From contig NZ_QLYX01000005.1 of NCBI RefSeq assembly GCF_003289645.1, forward strand, positions 310,001-374,000: DNA of 64,000 bases, given 5' to 3'. The position numbers and the translations under genes are program-made. Shown here piece after piece: positions 50,413-58,701 of this stretch. The notes below the pieces were generated by a model. That model was not told the DNA's origin and did not search any database. It saw only the letters and a program-made list of their open reading frames with translations. The stretch's first letter is position 1, and each line of letters starts with the position of its first letter. This DNA comes from Actinomadura craniellae (GTDB taxonomy: Bacteria; Actinomycetota; Actinomycetes; Streptosporangiales; Streptosporangiaceae).

Positions 50413-51234
50413 GTGACCGAGATCGAAGCCCCGCCGCACCCGTTCGACGCGGCCATCACGCTCACTCCCGCGGCCGGCGGCGCCCTGCGGGGCCGGACCC
50501 GGCCGGAATACGCGAACATGGTCGGCCCCTTCGGCGGCGTCACCGCCGCCACCCTCGTGCAGGCCGTCCAGCAGCACCCCGACCGGCTCGGCGACCCGCT
50601 CTCCCTCACCGTCAACTACACGGCCCCCATCGCCGACGGGGACTTCGACATCACCGCGCGGGCCGTGCGCACCAACCGCACCAACCAGCACTGGCTGCTC
50701 GAACTGGAGCAGGACGGTGTCGTCGCGACCACCGCCACCGCGGTGTTCGGCACCCGCCGGGACACCTGGTCGGACACCGAACCCGACATGCCGTCGGTAC
50801 CATCGCCGGACGCCGTCCCCGCACGGGGCCTCTCGGACTTCATCGCGTGGTCCCACAACTACGAGATGAGGTTCGTCGAGGGCGGCATACCGGCCCAGGA
50901 CGCCGGCGAACACCCGGACTCGACCACGACCCTGTGGGTGCGCGACACCCCGTCCCGCCCCCTCGACTTCCCGGCGCTGACCTCGCTGTGCGACGTGTTC
51001 TACCCGCGGGTGTTCCTGCGGCGCGGCCGGTACGTGCCGGCCGGCACCGTCTCCCTCACCGTGTACTTCCACGCCGACGCCGCGGAGATCGCGGCCCAGG
51101 GCGACGGCCACATCCTGGGCACCGCGCGCGCCCACCGCCTCTCACGCGGCTACTTCGACCAGACCGCCCAGCTGTGGGGCCGCGACGGCACCCTGCTCGC
51201 AACCACCCACCAGTGGGTCTACTTCAAGGACTGA
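50413..51234 (+). CDS. Acyl-CoA thioesterase, TesB-type double hotdog
   Basis: A 273-residue protein with two hotdog domains: the N-terminal one with GPFGGVTAATLVQAV (about 38-52) and NYTAPIADGDFDI; the second with DVFYPRVFLRRG and TVSLTVYFHADAAEI (about 215-229) and a C-terminal HQWVYFKD. It hydrolyses acyl-CoA thioesters. GTG 50413 follows GGGAG. An inverted repeat upstream suggests control by a small-molecule repressor. Confidence 0.87.
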   Translation: MTEIEAPPHPFDAAITLTPAAGGALRGRTRPEYANMVGPFGGVTAATLVQAVQQHPDRLGDPLSLTVNYTAPIADGDFDITARAVRTNRTNQHWLLELEQDGVVATTATAVFGTRRDTWSDTEPDMPSVPSPDAVPARGLSDFIAWSHNYEMRFVEGGIPAQDAGEHPDSTTTLWVRDTPSRPLDFPALTSLCDVFYPRVFLRRGRYVPAGTVSLTVYFHADAAEIAAQGDGHILGTARAHRLSRGYFDQTAQLWGRDGTLLATTHQWVYFKD

Positions 51235-51314
51235 CCACCGACCCGTGGGCTTCCGGGAGAGCCGGTTGCGACAATCGTCCAACCGCTGAACGCTGTCATT
51301 GACCCCTGGCATAC

Positions 51315-51330
51315 TCGAACTGGAGTTCGA
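51315..51330. promoter_or_regulatory. SOS box (LexA site)
   Basis: TCGAACTGGAGTTCGA is an exact fit to the mycobacterial/actinobacterial LexA box TCGAAC-N4-GTTCGA. It lies 20 bases before the first ATG of the DprA-like gene, so DNA damage should induce that gene. Confidence 0.8.
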
Positions 51331-51349
51331 ATCGGGGAGGGGTGTGGAT

Positions 51350-52272
51350 ATGCAGAGATCACCCTCGTACTCTGACGCCATGGACATGGTCAGACTCGAG
51401 GAGCGAGCCGCGCTCGTGGCGCTCCTCCAGGTTCGACCTCAGAGCGTGCGCTGGGGCGAGATCACTGCTGGGGTCGTCGAGGCCGGCAGCGCTCTCGAGG
51501 TGTGGCATCGCCTGGTGCCCCCCACGCTGCCAAGCCTCCCCGGGGAACTCGACCCGATGGGCGCGGCCGTCCAGGACATCGAGACCTGGGCCGCTCAGGG
51601 GCACACGATGCTCACCGTTCTCGACGGTGCCTACCCCGCGCGGCTACGGGGAGTTCATCAGGCGCCGCCCGTCCTCTTCACACGGGGCTCGGTGCTGCCA
51701 CAGGACCGAGCTGTTTCCGTGGTCGGCTCCCGCAAGGCTTCCGAGCGTGGACTGGAAATCGCCGCCAACATCGCCGGCGAACTGGTGGCCCGAGACGTGA
51801 CGGTGGTGGTGGGTCTCGCCCTCGGCATCGATACGGCCGCCCACCGGGCGGCACTGGAAGCAGGCGGGCGGACGGTGGCCATCATCGGGACGGGCATCAA
51901 CAAGGCCTACCCCGCCGCCAACCGCGAACTGGCGGCCTGCTGCTCTCCCAGTTCTGGCCCGATGCCCCTGCCCAGAAGCACACCTTCCTGATGCGGAACG
52001 CCACCATGTCCGGCTACGGGCTGGCGACGGTGGTCGTGGAAGCGGGGGAGCACAGCGGCGCCCGCGCCCAGGCCCGGATGGCAGTCGAACACGGACGCCC
52101 GGTCATTTTGACCGACCTGGTCGTCAACAAGAACCTGTGGGCCAAGGAACTCGTCGGCCGGCCGGGCATCTACGTCGCAAGCGGCCTGCGCGACGTCATG
52201 GAGGTCATCGACGGCCTGATCAGCGGAGAATCGCTGATCGACGAGGACCTGCGACGGCTGGTTCCGTCCTAG
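51350..52272 (+). pseudogene. DprA-like DNA-processing protein, broken by a frameshift
   Basis: The first frame encodes about 200 residues of the DprA Rossmann core (VVGSRKASERGLEIAANIAG, GLALGIDTAAHRAALEAGG, IIGTGINKAYPAANRELAA) and then runs into a stop. From about 51940 the homology continues in the minus-one frame (LLLSQFWPDAPAQKHTF, MRNATMSGYGLATVVVEAGE, EHGRPVILTDLVVNKNLWAK) to the stop at 52272. One base lost at GAACTGGCGGCC would explain it. DprA-family proteins bind single-stranded DNA; this stand-alone type sits near defence-like genes in actinomycetes. An SOS box precedes it. A sequencing error cannot be excluded. Confidence 0.8.
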
Positions 52273-52490
52273 CCATGCTCGATGCCCAGGTCGAAAGCGC
52301 CGGCCTTGATCCGATGCCCGAGCCTCCGCCAAGCACGACCCTCGAGGACAAGGCGTGGGCCTTCCGGATCCTTGGAGTCCCGTACGGCCGCGTAATCATC
52401 AGGGATCACAGCAGCGACTTCTACGCAGTTCTCGCCGCTGGTGCTGTAAGAGGAGCGACGCCACGCGAGGTGGCGGGGATCCTCACCCAT
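52269..52490 (-). CDS. DUF397 domain protein (second copy)
   Basis: A 73-residue DUF397 protein: AWRRSSYSTSGENCVEVAAV (about 9-28) and AVRDSKDPEGPRLVL. ATG 52490 overlaps the end of the broken XRE/DUF5753 remnant by 8 bases, the same arrangement as the intact pair at 20479-21488. It is longer at its C terminus than usual (AFDLGIEHG). Without its XRE partner it may no longer be functional or regulated. Confidence 0.8.
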   Translation of the reverse strand: MGEDPRHLAWRRSSYSTSGENCVEVAAVIPDDYAAVRDSKDPEGPRLVLEGRAWRRLGHRIKAGAFDLGIEHG

Positions 52491-52655
52491 CCGTGATCTC
52501 CCTTGCGGCACGTTCGATGCGTGCCTGTGACTCGTCTGGAGACATGGCCATTTCTGATAGTTCGTCGAAGACCACCCTACGACGAGCGACGTCGCTTTCG
52601 GACTCCAGGTAGATGTCCCCGCCCTGCCCGGTGCCTCCGGTCAGAGAGGTCAGCC
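52483..52655 (-). pseudogene. C-terminal remnant of an XRE/DUF5753 regulator
   Basis: The frame ending TGA at 52483 reads GGDIYLESESDVARRRVVFD then ELSEMAMSPDESQARIERAA, which aligns with the last 45 residues of the intact XRE/DUF5753 protein encoded at 20670 (V-RR...F...AL-PEE-S-A-I). There is no start codon; the upstream part is replaced by the PIN-like toxin gene, which stops at 52650. So the DUF397 partner remains while the regulator was cut. Confidence 0.75.
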
Positions 52656-53084
52656 GGGAGGGTAGGCCAGCTTGATGCGCCGTAGACCGTACGAGGGGTT
52701 CACGGCCATGAAGTAGGGGCCGTCCGCCCGTAGAGCAGCCGCTACGATCCGTGCTTCGTTTTCGAGGTACCACTGTGCCATGTCCCGCCCGGTGAGAGTG
52801 GCGCTGGACAGGCCGAAGACCTGGGCGCCGGACATGTAGACGACCTGGGCCTCGAGTGGATTGTGAGCGATGGCCAGGTCCTTGCACAGCAGGACGTCGC
52901 CGGCCAGGGCGGCTTCTTCGATCCACTGGGTGTCCTGGATCTTCTGCGATCCGGCTTTGCCGTACCGCTCGTCCATGGTCTCCAGCGACCAACCGGCTGC
53001 TCGTAAGGTCTCAGGGACGATCTTGGAACCCAGGCCCCGGTCGAGGAAGAACCGGAGCCCTGACCCGGCGGCTGTTGTGCTCAT
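52650..53084 (-). CDS. PIN-like toxin (VapC45-type) of a toxin-antitoxin pair
   Basis: A 144-residue PIN-like RNase candidate: FFLDRGLGSKIVPETLRAAG (first acidic Asp at residue 15 position), ETMDERYG, DTQWIEEAALAGDVLLCKD (acidic residues D51 and D63-type) and the aromatic tail GPYFMAVNPSYGLRRIKLAY. The acidic cluster fits a Mg-dependent RNase fold. It starts 3 bases after the DUF433 antitoxin gene, the usual antitoxin-first order. The last codons abut the XRE remnant. Confidence 0.75.
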   Translation of the reverse strand: MSTTAAGSGLRFFLDRGLGSKIVPETLRAAGWSLETMDERYGKAGSQKIQDTQWIEEAALAGDVLLCKDLAIAHNPLEAQVVYMSGAQVFGLSSATLTGRDMAQWYLENEARIVAAALRADGPYFMAVNPSYGLRRIKLAYPPG

Positions 53085-53087
53085 GTT

Positions 53088-53810
53088 TCAGGCCGCCTTG
53101 CAGATCGCTTCGACTTCTCCCACGGTCAGGTCGTAGTCGTACGCGACGTCCTTCGCCGGCTCCTCGGCCTGCAAGCGGCTCACGATGTCCATGACTCTGA
53201 TGCCGCGGTCGGCCACAGTGGGCTGGCCGCCGTTCAGCCAGGGATCGACGACCACATCGACGCCCTCGAACTGGGGGAGCCGGATCGAGCGGGTCCATCC
53301 GTTCTCATAGGTGACCCGGGTGAGGTAGTCGCGGACGACAGGGCGGAAGACCTGCTGGCCGCTGCGGATGACGACCAGGTCCTCGACCTTCTGGTCGGCT
53401 GGGTCGTTCGACTGCTTGGCGAAGTCCCACAGCACCTCTGCACCGTCGGTCTGGAGTCTTTCGCTGGCCAGCGCCTGCGCCAGGCCGATGTGCTCCTGCA
53501 ACCACAGCACGGCGGGCCGGATGCGTTGCATGGGCAGTCCGGCTTTAGTGAACGCGGCCACGATGTACGCCTCGGCGAGCCCGACGAACGGAACGCTCGG
53601 ATGCCGGGCGCTGGACGACTCGATGGTGGTGACGATCGGTGCTGATGTCGCCACCTCACCGCCGAGCCGCTTGTAGGTGCGGCCGACCGCCCAGTTGCGG
53701 AAGGTCTGCGGCGCCACATTGATGATCCGCGCTGCTTGGGTCTTCTGGTACAGCGGCAGCGAGTAGTGAGGATCTTCGAGCACAGTGCTCGGCTCGAGCA
53801 TCTCGATCAC
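53088..53810 (-). CDS. DUF433-domain antitoxin (VapB45-type)
   Basis: A 240-residue protein. The N-terminal part has an HTH-like segment (QKTQAARIINVAPQTFRNWA, 23-42); the C terminus (about 188-240) is a DUF433 domain (VDPWLNGGQPTVADRGIRVM, YDLTVGEVEAICKAA). It pairs with the PIN-like toxin gene 3 bases downstream. GTG start 53810; ATG 53801 is an alternative. Antitoxins of this kind bind their own operator and cover the toxin active site. Confidence 0.78.
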   Translation of the reverse strand: MIEMLEPSTVLEDPHYSLPLYQKTQAARIINVAPQTFRNWAVGRTYKRLGGEVATSAPIVTTIESSSARHPSVPFVGLAEAYIVAAFTKAGLPMQRIRPAVLWLQEHIGLAQALASERLQTDGAEVLWDFAKQSNDPADQKVEDLVVIRSGQQVFRPVVRDYLTRVTYENGWTRSIRLPQFEGVDVVVDPWLNGGQPTVADRGIRVMDIVSRLQAEEPAKDVAYDYDLTVGEVEAICKAA

Positions 53811-53845
53811 CCCCTTCGCGGTCGAACAGCCGTCAAACGATCAAA

Positions 53846-53875
53846 AGGCCGGTTCCTGTTGCCAAGAACCGGCCT
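53846..53875 (-). terminator. Terminator after tRNA-Pro
   Basis: AGGCCGGTTC (53846-53855) pairs with GAACCGGCCT (53866-53875) and, in the leftward direction, is followed by TTTT. It is 18 bases past the tRNA 3' end. Confidence 0.8.
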
Positions 53876-53893
53876 CTGACTTGCATCAACCTG

Positions 53894-53967
53894 TCGGGGT
53901 GGCGGGATTTGAACCCACGACCTCTTCGTCCCGAACGAAGCGCGCTGCCAAGCTGCGCTACACCCCG
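53894..53967 (-). tRNA. tRNA-Pro (anticodon CGG)
   Basis: A 74-nt tRNA on the minus strand: acceptor CGGGGTG/CACCCCG, anticodon stem CTTCG/CGAAG with loop TTCGGGA (anticodon CGG, reads CCG), T-loop GTTCAAATC, discriminator A. CCA not encoded. The toxin-antitoxin and DprA-like genes start right beyond its 3' side. Confidence 0.93.
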
Positions 53968-54064
53968 GTTGGTGGCGCGCTGGGAGGCGTACGATCTCCC
54001 GGCGCCTCGGCAAGTCTAGCGGATCCCAAGGCGTGCTGCGTTCCCATTATCCGGGGGTGGGCGG

Positions 54065-54964
54065 CTATGTGCGGGGGACGAGGGTGAGGAGGGAGGCTTC
54101 GGGCGGGCAGCAGAAGCGGACGGGGGCGGTGGGCGAGGTGCCGAGACCGGCCGAGACGTGCAGCCAGGCGTCGTCGTGCCGGTGCAGGCCCTTGACGCGG
54201 GGGCGGTCGATGCCGCAGTTGGTGACCAGCGCCCCGTACAGCGGCATGCAGACCTGGCCGCCGTGGGTGTGCCCGGCGAGCAGCAGGTCGTAGCCGTCGG
54301 CGGCGAACCGGTCGAGGTTGCGCGGTTCGGGCGAGTGCATCACGCCGAGGTGGACGTCGGCCCGGGGGTCGACGGGGCCGGCGATCCGGTCGTAGCGGTC
54401 GCGGTTGATGTGGGAGTCGTCGATGCCGCCGAACTCCACGTCGAGTTCGCCGACCTTGAGCCGGCCGATCCGGTTGTTGAGGTCGAGCCAGCCCGCCGCG
54501 GCCAGCGAGGACCCCAGCTCACGGTAGGGGAGGTCGGGGACGCGCCGCCGTTTGGCGTAGTCGGCCTGGCTGGTCCGCCACAGGTACCGGGTGGGGTTCT
54601 TGAAGACCGGGGAGTAGAGGTCGTTGGAGCCGTACACGAACGCGCCGGGGAGTTCGAGCAGCGGGCCGAGCGCGTCGAGGAACGGGCCGATGGCGTCGGG
54701 GTGCGAGATGGTGTCGCCGGTGTTGATGACCAGGTCGGGCTCCAGCCGGTGCAGCGAGCGCAGCCAGGAGAGCATCCGCCGGCGGCCGGGGGTGAGGTGG
54801 GTGTCGGAGATGTGCAGCACCTTGACCGAGGGCGTCCCCGGCGCCAGTACCGGCACCTCGAAGCGGCGCAACCGGAACCAGTTGCGCTCGATCAGGGAGG
54901 CGTAACCGAGACCGGCGGCGCCGGTGCCGATCAGGCCCAGTGGTACGGCGTATCTCTTTCGCAC
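54065..54964 (-). CDS. Metallophosphoesterase
   Basis: A 299-residue calcineurin-like phosphoesterase anchored by an N-terminal hydrophobic segment (about 8-25). Metal ligands: LHISDTHL (50-57), NTGDT (about 80-84), YGSND (about 110-114, where N-H-D is usual) and GHTHGGQ (about 232-238). The substrate could be a phospholipid or nucleotide. It corresponds to the gene beside the class A PBP in mycobacteria (Rv3683). GTG start at 54964. Confidence 0.9.
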   Translation of the reverse strand: MRKRYAVPLGLIGTGAAGLGYASLIERNWFRLRRFEVPVLAPGTPSVKVLHISDTHLTPGRRRMLSWLRSLHRLEPDLVINTGDTISHPDAIGPFLDALGPLLELPGAFVYGSNDLYSPVFKNPTRYLWRTSQADYAKRRRVPDLPYRELGSSLAAAGWLDLNNRIGRLKVGELDVEFGGIDDSHINRDRYDRIAGPVDPRADVHLGVMHSPEPRNLDRFAADGYDLLLAGHTHGGQVCMPLYGALVTNCGIDRPRVKGLHRHDDAWLHVSAGLGTSPTAPVRFCCPPEASLLTLVPRT

Positions 54965-55083
54965 GCCACCATGCTGTCAGACATACGCACATCTGCCGAA
55001 CGTTCGCGCAAGAGAAAACGCATTTCGCCCATGGCCGGATGCACGGGTAATCCTGATGAGACGCCCCGCGGCGGGAGGGCATG

Positions 55084-55548
55084 ATGGGGTCCATGAGTTC
55101 GCTCAAGGAGAAGCTGCGGGCCGACCTGTCGGCCGCGATGAAGGCGCGCGACGAAGTGCGCACCCGCACCCTGCGCATGACCCTGACCGCCGTCACCAAC
55201 GAGGAGGTGGCGGGCAAGCAGTCGCGCGAGCTGTCCGACGACGAGGTCCTCAAGGTCGTGGGACGCGAGGCCAAGAAGCGCCGCGAGGCCGCCGAGGCGT
55301 TCGCCCAGGCCGGCCGCGCCGAGCAGGCCGAGGCCGAGCGGGTCGAGGGCGCGGTGCTGGCCGAGTACCTTCCGGCGCAGCTCTCCGACGCGGAACTCGG
55401 CGAGATCGTGCAGGCCGCGATCGCGGAGACCGGCGCGTCCGGTCCGCGCGCCATGGGCCAGGTCATGAAGGTCGTCCGGCCCAAGGTCGGTGACCGGGTC
55501 GAGGGCGGCCGGCTCGCCGCCGAGGTCAAGCGGCGGCTCGGGGCCTGA
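55084..55548 (+). CDS. GatB/YqeY domain protein
   Basis: A 154-residue protein of the YqeY family: LKEKLRADLSAAMKARDEVR, TLRMTLTAVTNEEV, AEYLPAQLSDAELGEIVQ and a final AAEVKRRLGA. The domain is shared with the tail of amidotransferase GatB and is thought to bind tRNA. Three ATGs (55081, 55084, 55093) follow GGGAGGG; 55084 has the best spacing, though homologs begin near 55093. Confidence 0.92.
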   Translation: MGSMSSLKEKLRADLSAAMKARDEVRTRTLRMTLTAVTNEEVAGKQSRELSDDEVLKVVGREAKKRREAAEAFAQAGRAEQAEAERVEGAVLAEYLPAQLSDAELGEIVQAAIAETGASGPRAMGQVMKVVRPKVGDRVEGGRLAAEVKRRLGA

Positions 55549-55563
55549 CCTGCGAGGACATGA

Positions 55564-55599
55564 AAGGGGGGCGCCGTCCGGCCGGACGGCGCCCCCCTT
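55564..55599. terminator. Bidirectional terminator
   Basis: A perfect 36-bp palindrome with AA on one side and TT on the other, between the convergent YqeY and PBP genes. Confidence 0.85.
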
Positions 55600-55605
55600 G
55601 CACGT

Positions 55606-57966
55606 TCAGTCGCGGCCGCCGGGTCCCGGCGGGAACGTGAAGCCGGGCGGCAGGCCGGGGATCTGGCCGCCGCCGCGGCCGCGCCGGGCCTGGCTGACGA
55701 AGACCCGCACGGTGGTGCCGGGTTCGGCCTCCGAACCCCCGCCGGGAGAGGTGCGGGCGACCCGGCCGAGGGGTTCGTCGGAGCGGACGAGCCCCCCGAG
55801 CTGCGGGTTGAAACCGGCCGAGCGCAGCTCGTTCATCGCCTGGTCCACCGGCATGCCCCGGACGTCGGGGACCGGCTCGTCGCCGTAGTCGGGCGGCGCC
55901 GAGAACGAGGTGGCGGGCTTGCCCTCCAGCGCGCCCATCATCGACTGCTTCCAGATCGGCCCCGGCACGGTGGCGCCGTAGACCGTCCCGTAGCAGCGGC
56001 CGCCCATGCAGGCGCCCTGCCCGGTCAGCTTGCTCGCGTTGGGGCCGCGCGGGTCGCCGAGGCTGACCGCCGCGGCCAGGTCCGGGGTGTAGCCCGCGAA
56101 CCAGGCGGCCGCCGAGCCGTCGGTGGTGCCGGTCTTGCCCGCGGCGGGACGGCCGATCCCGCCGACGCCCTTCATGGTGCCGCGGGTGAACACGCCCTGC
56201 AGGATGCCGTTGACGCCGTCGGCGGTCTGCTCGTCGAGCGCCTGCTTGCAGTCGGCGCTCGGTACCTTCAGCTTCTTGCCGGACGGCTCGGTGACCTCGG
56301 TGAGGGCGATCGGCTTGCAGTACTTGCCGCGCGCCCCGAAGGCGGCGTACGCGGCGGCGACCGTCACGGGGTCCATCTCGTTGACGCCGAGGGTGAAGGT
56401 CGGCGTGATGGCCAGCTCCGGACCGCCGGACCGCCGGGTGATGCCGAGCGCCGCCGCGGTCTTCGTCACGTCGCAGAGCCCCACCTCGCGTTCCAGTGCC
56501 ATGAAGAAGGTGTTGGCGGACTGCCAGGTCCCGGTGCGCAGGGTGTACCGGCCGCCCTTGTCGCCCTCACCGCTGGCGTTGAAGACCTGGTGGCCCGGGG
56601 AGTTGACGGTCCGGCCCTTGCAGTCGGTGTATCCCGAGTTCGGCATGAACGGGGCCGGCGCATTCAGGGCGGTGTTGGGCGACATGCCCTCCTTGAGGGC
56701 GGTGGCCAGGGTGAACGCCTTGAACGTCGACCCGGCCTGGAAGCCCGACCCGCCGCCGTGCTTCCAGTCGGCGACCAGGTTGATGGACGTCTCGGTCTTC
56801 TTGTCGGGGCCGAACGGCTTGCTGGCGGCCATCGCGCGGATCTTGCCGGTGCCCGGTTCGACCATCGCCTCCGCGGCGACCTTGGTGTCGCCGGGGTTGA
56901 GGTAGTTCTTGAGGGCGCGGTCGGCGGCGCGCTGGGCCTTCATGTCGAGGGTGGTGCGGATGACGTAGCCGCCGCGGTTCAGCCGGTTGCGGACGTCGGT
57001 GCGCTGCTTCTCGTTCAGTTTCCAGTAGTTGCCGCCGCCGAGCATGTTGTACATCTCGTACTTGACGTACTCGCAGAAGAACGGCGCCTGGCTGGTCTCG
57101 CAGCCGCCCTTGGGCTGGGTCTCCTTGAGCTTGACCGGCTTGGCCGCCTCGGCGTCCGCCTGGACCTTGGTGATGTGCCCGAGCTCGGCCATCCGGTGGA
57201 GCACGATGTCGCGGCGCTGGCGGGCGTTCTTGGGGAACCGGATGGGGTCGTAGGCGCTGGGGTTCTTGGTGATGCCGGCCAGCAGCGCCGCCTGCCCCAG
57301 CGACAGCTTCGCGGCGGGCACGCTGAAGTAGCGCTTGGCCGCCGCCTGCACCCCGTACGCGCCCGCGCCGAAGTAGGCGATGTTCATGTAGCCCTGGAGG
57401 ATCTCGTCCTTGGTCATCTTCTCTTCGATGTCCAGGGCGTAGCGCAGCTCGGTCAGTTTCCGGCTGATGGTGGGGGCGGTGACGGCCCGGTACTCCTCGT
57501 CGGTCTTGGCGTTCTCGACGAGCAGGTTCTTGACGTATTGCTGGGTCAGGGTGGAGCCGCCCTGGGTGGTCTCGCCGGCCTCCGCGTTGGTGGCCAGCGC
57601 GCGGATGGTGCCTTTGAGGTCCATCGCTCCGTGCTGGTAGAAACGCGAGTCCTCGATGTCGATGATCGCCTGTTTCATCACCGGGGCGACTTGATCAAGG
57701 CGCACCGACTCGCGGTACTTGTCGAAGAACGTGGCGACCGTCTTGCCCTTGGAGTCGTACACGACGGTTTTTTCCGGCGGCGGGTCGGTGTTCAGCTCGC
57801 CGTCGAGATTCTGGAAGCTGTCGGCCGCGTCGCGGGCCGTCAGCCCGGCGGTGCCGACGCTGGGCAGGGCGATGAGCGCGACGAGGACCCCGGCGAGGAC
57901 ACCCGCGCCGACCAGGCGGAACAACGTGACCAACGTTTTGCCGGGGGCATTGCTCTGTACACGCAC
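55606..57966 (-). CDS. Class A penicillin-binding protein with PASTA domain
   Basis: A 786-residue bifunctional peptidoglycan synthase: membrane anchor 12-35, glycosyltransferase GT51 (about 65-240, catalytic Glu105 in IEDSRFYQHG), transpeptidase with Ser413-T-F-K416, S483-A-N485 and K611-T-G, a lone PASTA domain (about 705-770: VPDVRGMPVDQAMNELRSAG) and a Pro/Gly-rich tail. The genome position next to wblA and ArsA genes equals mycobacterial ponA2 (Rv3682). GTG start. Acts outside the membrane on lipid II. Confidence 0.94.
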   Translation of the reverse strand: MRVQSNAPGKTLVTLFRLVGAGVLAGVLVALIALPSVGTAGLTARDAADSFQNLDGELNTDPPPEKTVVYDSKGKTVATFFDKYRESVRLDQVAPVMKQAIIDIEDSRFYQHGAMDLKGTIRALATNAEAGETTQGGSTLTQQYVKNLLVENAKTDEEYRAVTAPTISRKLTELRYALDIEEKMTKDEILQGYMNIAYFGAGAYGVQAAAKRYFSVPAAKLSLGQAALLAGITKNPSAYDPIRFPKNARQRRDIVLHRMAELGHITKVQADAEAAKPVKLKETQPKGGCETSQAPFFCEYVKYEMYNMLGGGNYWKLNEKQRTDVRNRLNRGGYVIRTTLDMKAQRAADRALKNYLNPGDTKVAAEAMVEPGTGKIRAMAASKPFGPDKKTETSINLVADWKHGGGSGFQAGSTFKAFTLATALKEGMSPNTALNAPAPFMPNSGYTDCKGRTVNSPGHQVFNASGEGDKGGRYTLRTGTWQSANTFFMALEREVGLCDVTKTAAALGITRRSGGPELAITPTFTLGVNEMDPVTVAAAYAAFGARGKYCKPIALTEVTEPSGKKLKVPSADCKQALDEQTADGVNGILQGVFTRGTMKGVGGIGRPAAGKTGTTDGSAAAWFAGYTPDLAAAVSLGDPRGPNASKLTGQGACMGGRCYGTVYGATVPGPIWKQSMMGALEGKPATSFSAPPDYGDEPVPDVRGMPVDQAMNELRSAGFNPQLGGLVRSDEPLGRVARTSPGGGSEAEPGTTVRVFVSQARRGRGGGQIPGLPPGFTFPPGPGGRD

Positions 57967-58241
57967 CCGTATAGGGTACGGCCCCCTCGCGCGATCCGGT
58001 CCGGACGGCCGGGAGTTCCCGGTCCGGCCGCTGGTGTCTCGTTCATGTCAGCGGGCGGTAACTAGTCCGTTTCGGCGCCATGGCCCAGGCGGGCTATATC
58101 GAGAATGGGCCCATCAGGGACTGTTGAAACGTCCCAGGCTTCCGTAAGTTCTTCCCCACGGCTTTTGTATGGCGGCCTGACGCCCGCGCCCGTCTGGCCA
58201 AGCAGCGCAATCGACACAGACCCTAGGGGAGTGGGGCCAAG

Positions 58242-58559
58242 ATGTGGATCACGGATTGGACCGCCCGAGCCGCCTGCCGTAACGCGGATCCTGATGCTTT
58301 GTTCGTGCAGGGTGCGGCGCAGAACCGAGCGAAGCTCATCTGCCGGGGGTGCCCCGTCCGGACCGAGTGCCTCGCCGATGCTCTCGACAACCGGATCGAG
58401 TTCGGCGTGTGGGGCGGGATGACCGAGCGGGAGCGGCGGGCTCTGCTGCGGCGGCGGCCGGACGTGTCCTCGTGGCGCGACCTGCTGGAGACCGCCAAGG
58501 AGGAGTACGAGCGGTCCAGCGACGACGAAGCCGACGCCGAGGCGCTCGTCGCGAGCTGA
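58242..58559 (+). CDS. wblA: WhiB-family iron-sulfur regulator (WblA/WhiB4-type)
   Basis: A 105-residue Wbl protein: four cysteines C12, C34, C37, C43 bind a [4Fe-4S] cluster, then G-V-W-G-G turn (IEFGVWGGMTERER) and a basic segment LLRRRPDVSSWRDL. The gene symbol is given from the conserved setting: between the class A PBP and two ArsA-like ATPases, as in wblA of Streptomyces and whiB4 of mycobacteria. WblA-type proteins are redox-responsive global regulators of development and antibiotic production. Divergent from the PBP gene. Confidence 0.88.
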   Translation: MWITDWTARAACRNADPDALFVQGAAQNRAKLICRGCPVRTECLADALDNRIEFGVWGGMTERERRALLRRRPDVSSWRDLLETAKEEYERSSDDEADAEALVAS

Positions 58560-58574
58560 ACGACATGTACCGAG

Positions 58575-58604
58575 CCCGGTACGGCCGATGACGGCCGTAC
58601 CGGG
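58575..58604 (+). terminator. Terminator after wblA
   Basis: A perfect 13-bp stem (58575-58587 with 58592-58604) and a 4-base loop, 15 bases past the stop. Confidence 0.85.
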
Positions 58605-58701
58605 CGGTCGTCGTCCAGGTGTTGCCGCCGCGCGGGCTCACGTCCCGTGCGGCGTCGATCGCCGTCTCACCCTGCCCGCCGGGCGGGGCGCTCCGCCCGG
58701 T

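Noticed and set aside
51935-51960. Programmed minus-one frameshift in the DprA-like gene
   Set aside because: No slippery heptamer or downstream stem is evident at GAACTGGCGGCC; a lost base is the simpler explanation.
52137-52496. A 119-codon plus-strand frame after the DprA-like gene
   Set aside because: The minus strand carries a recognisable DUF397 protein in the same place.
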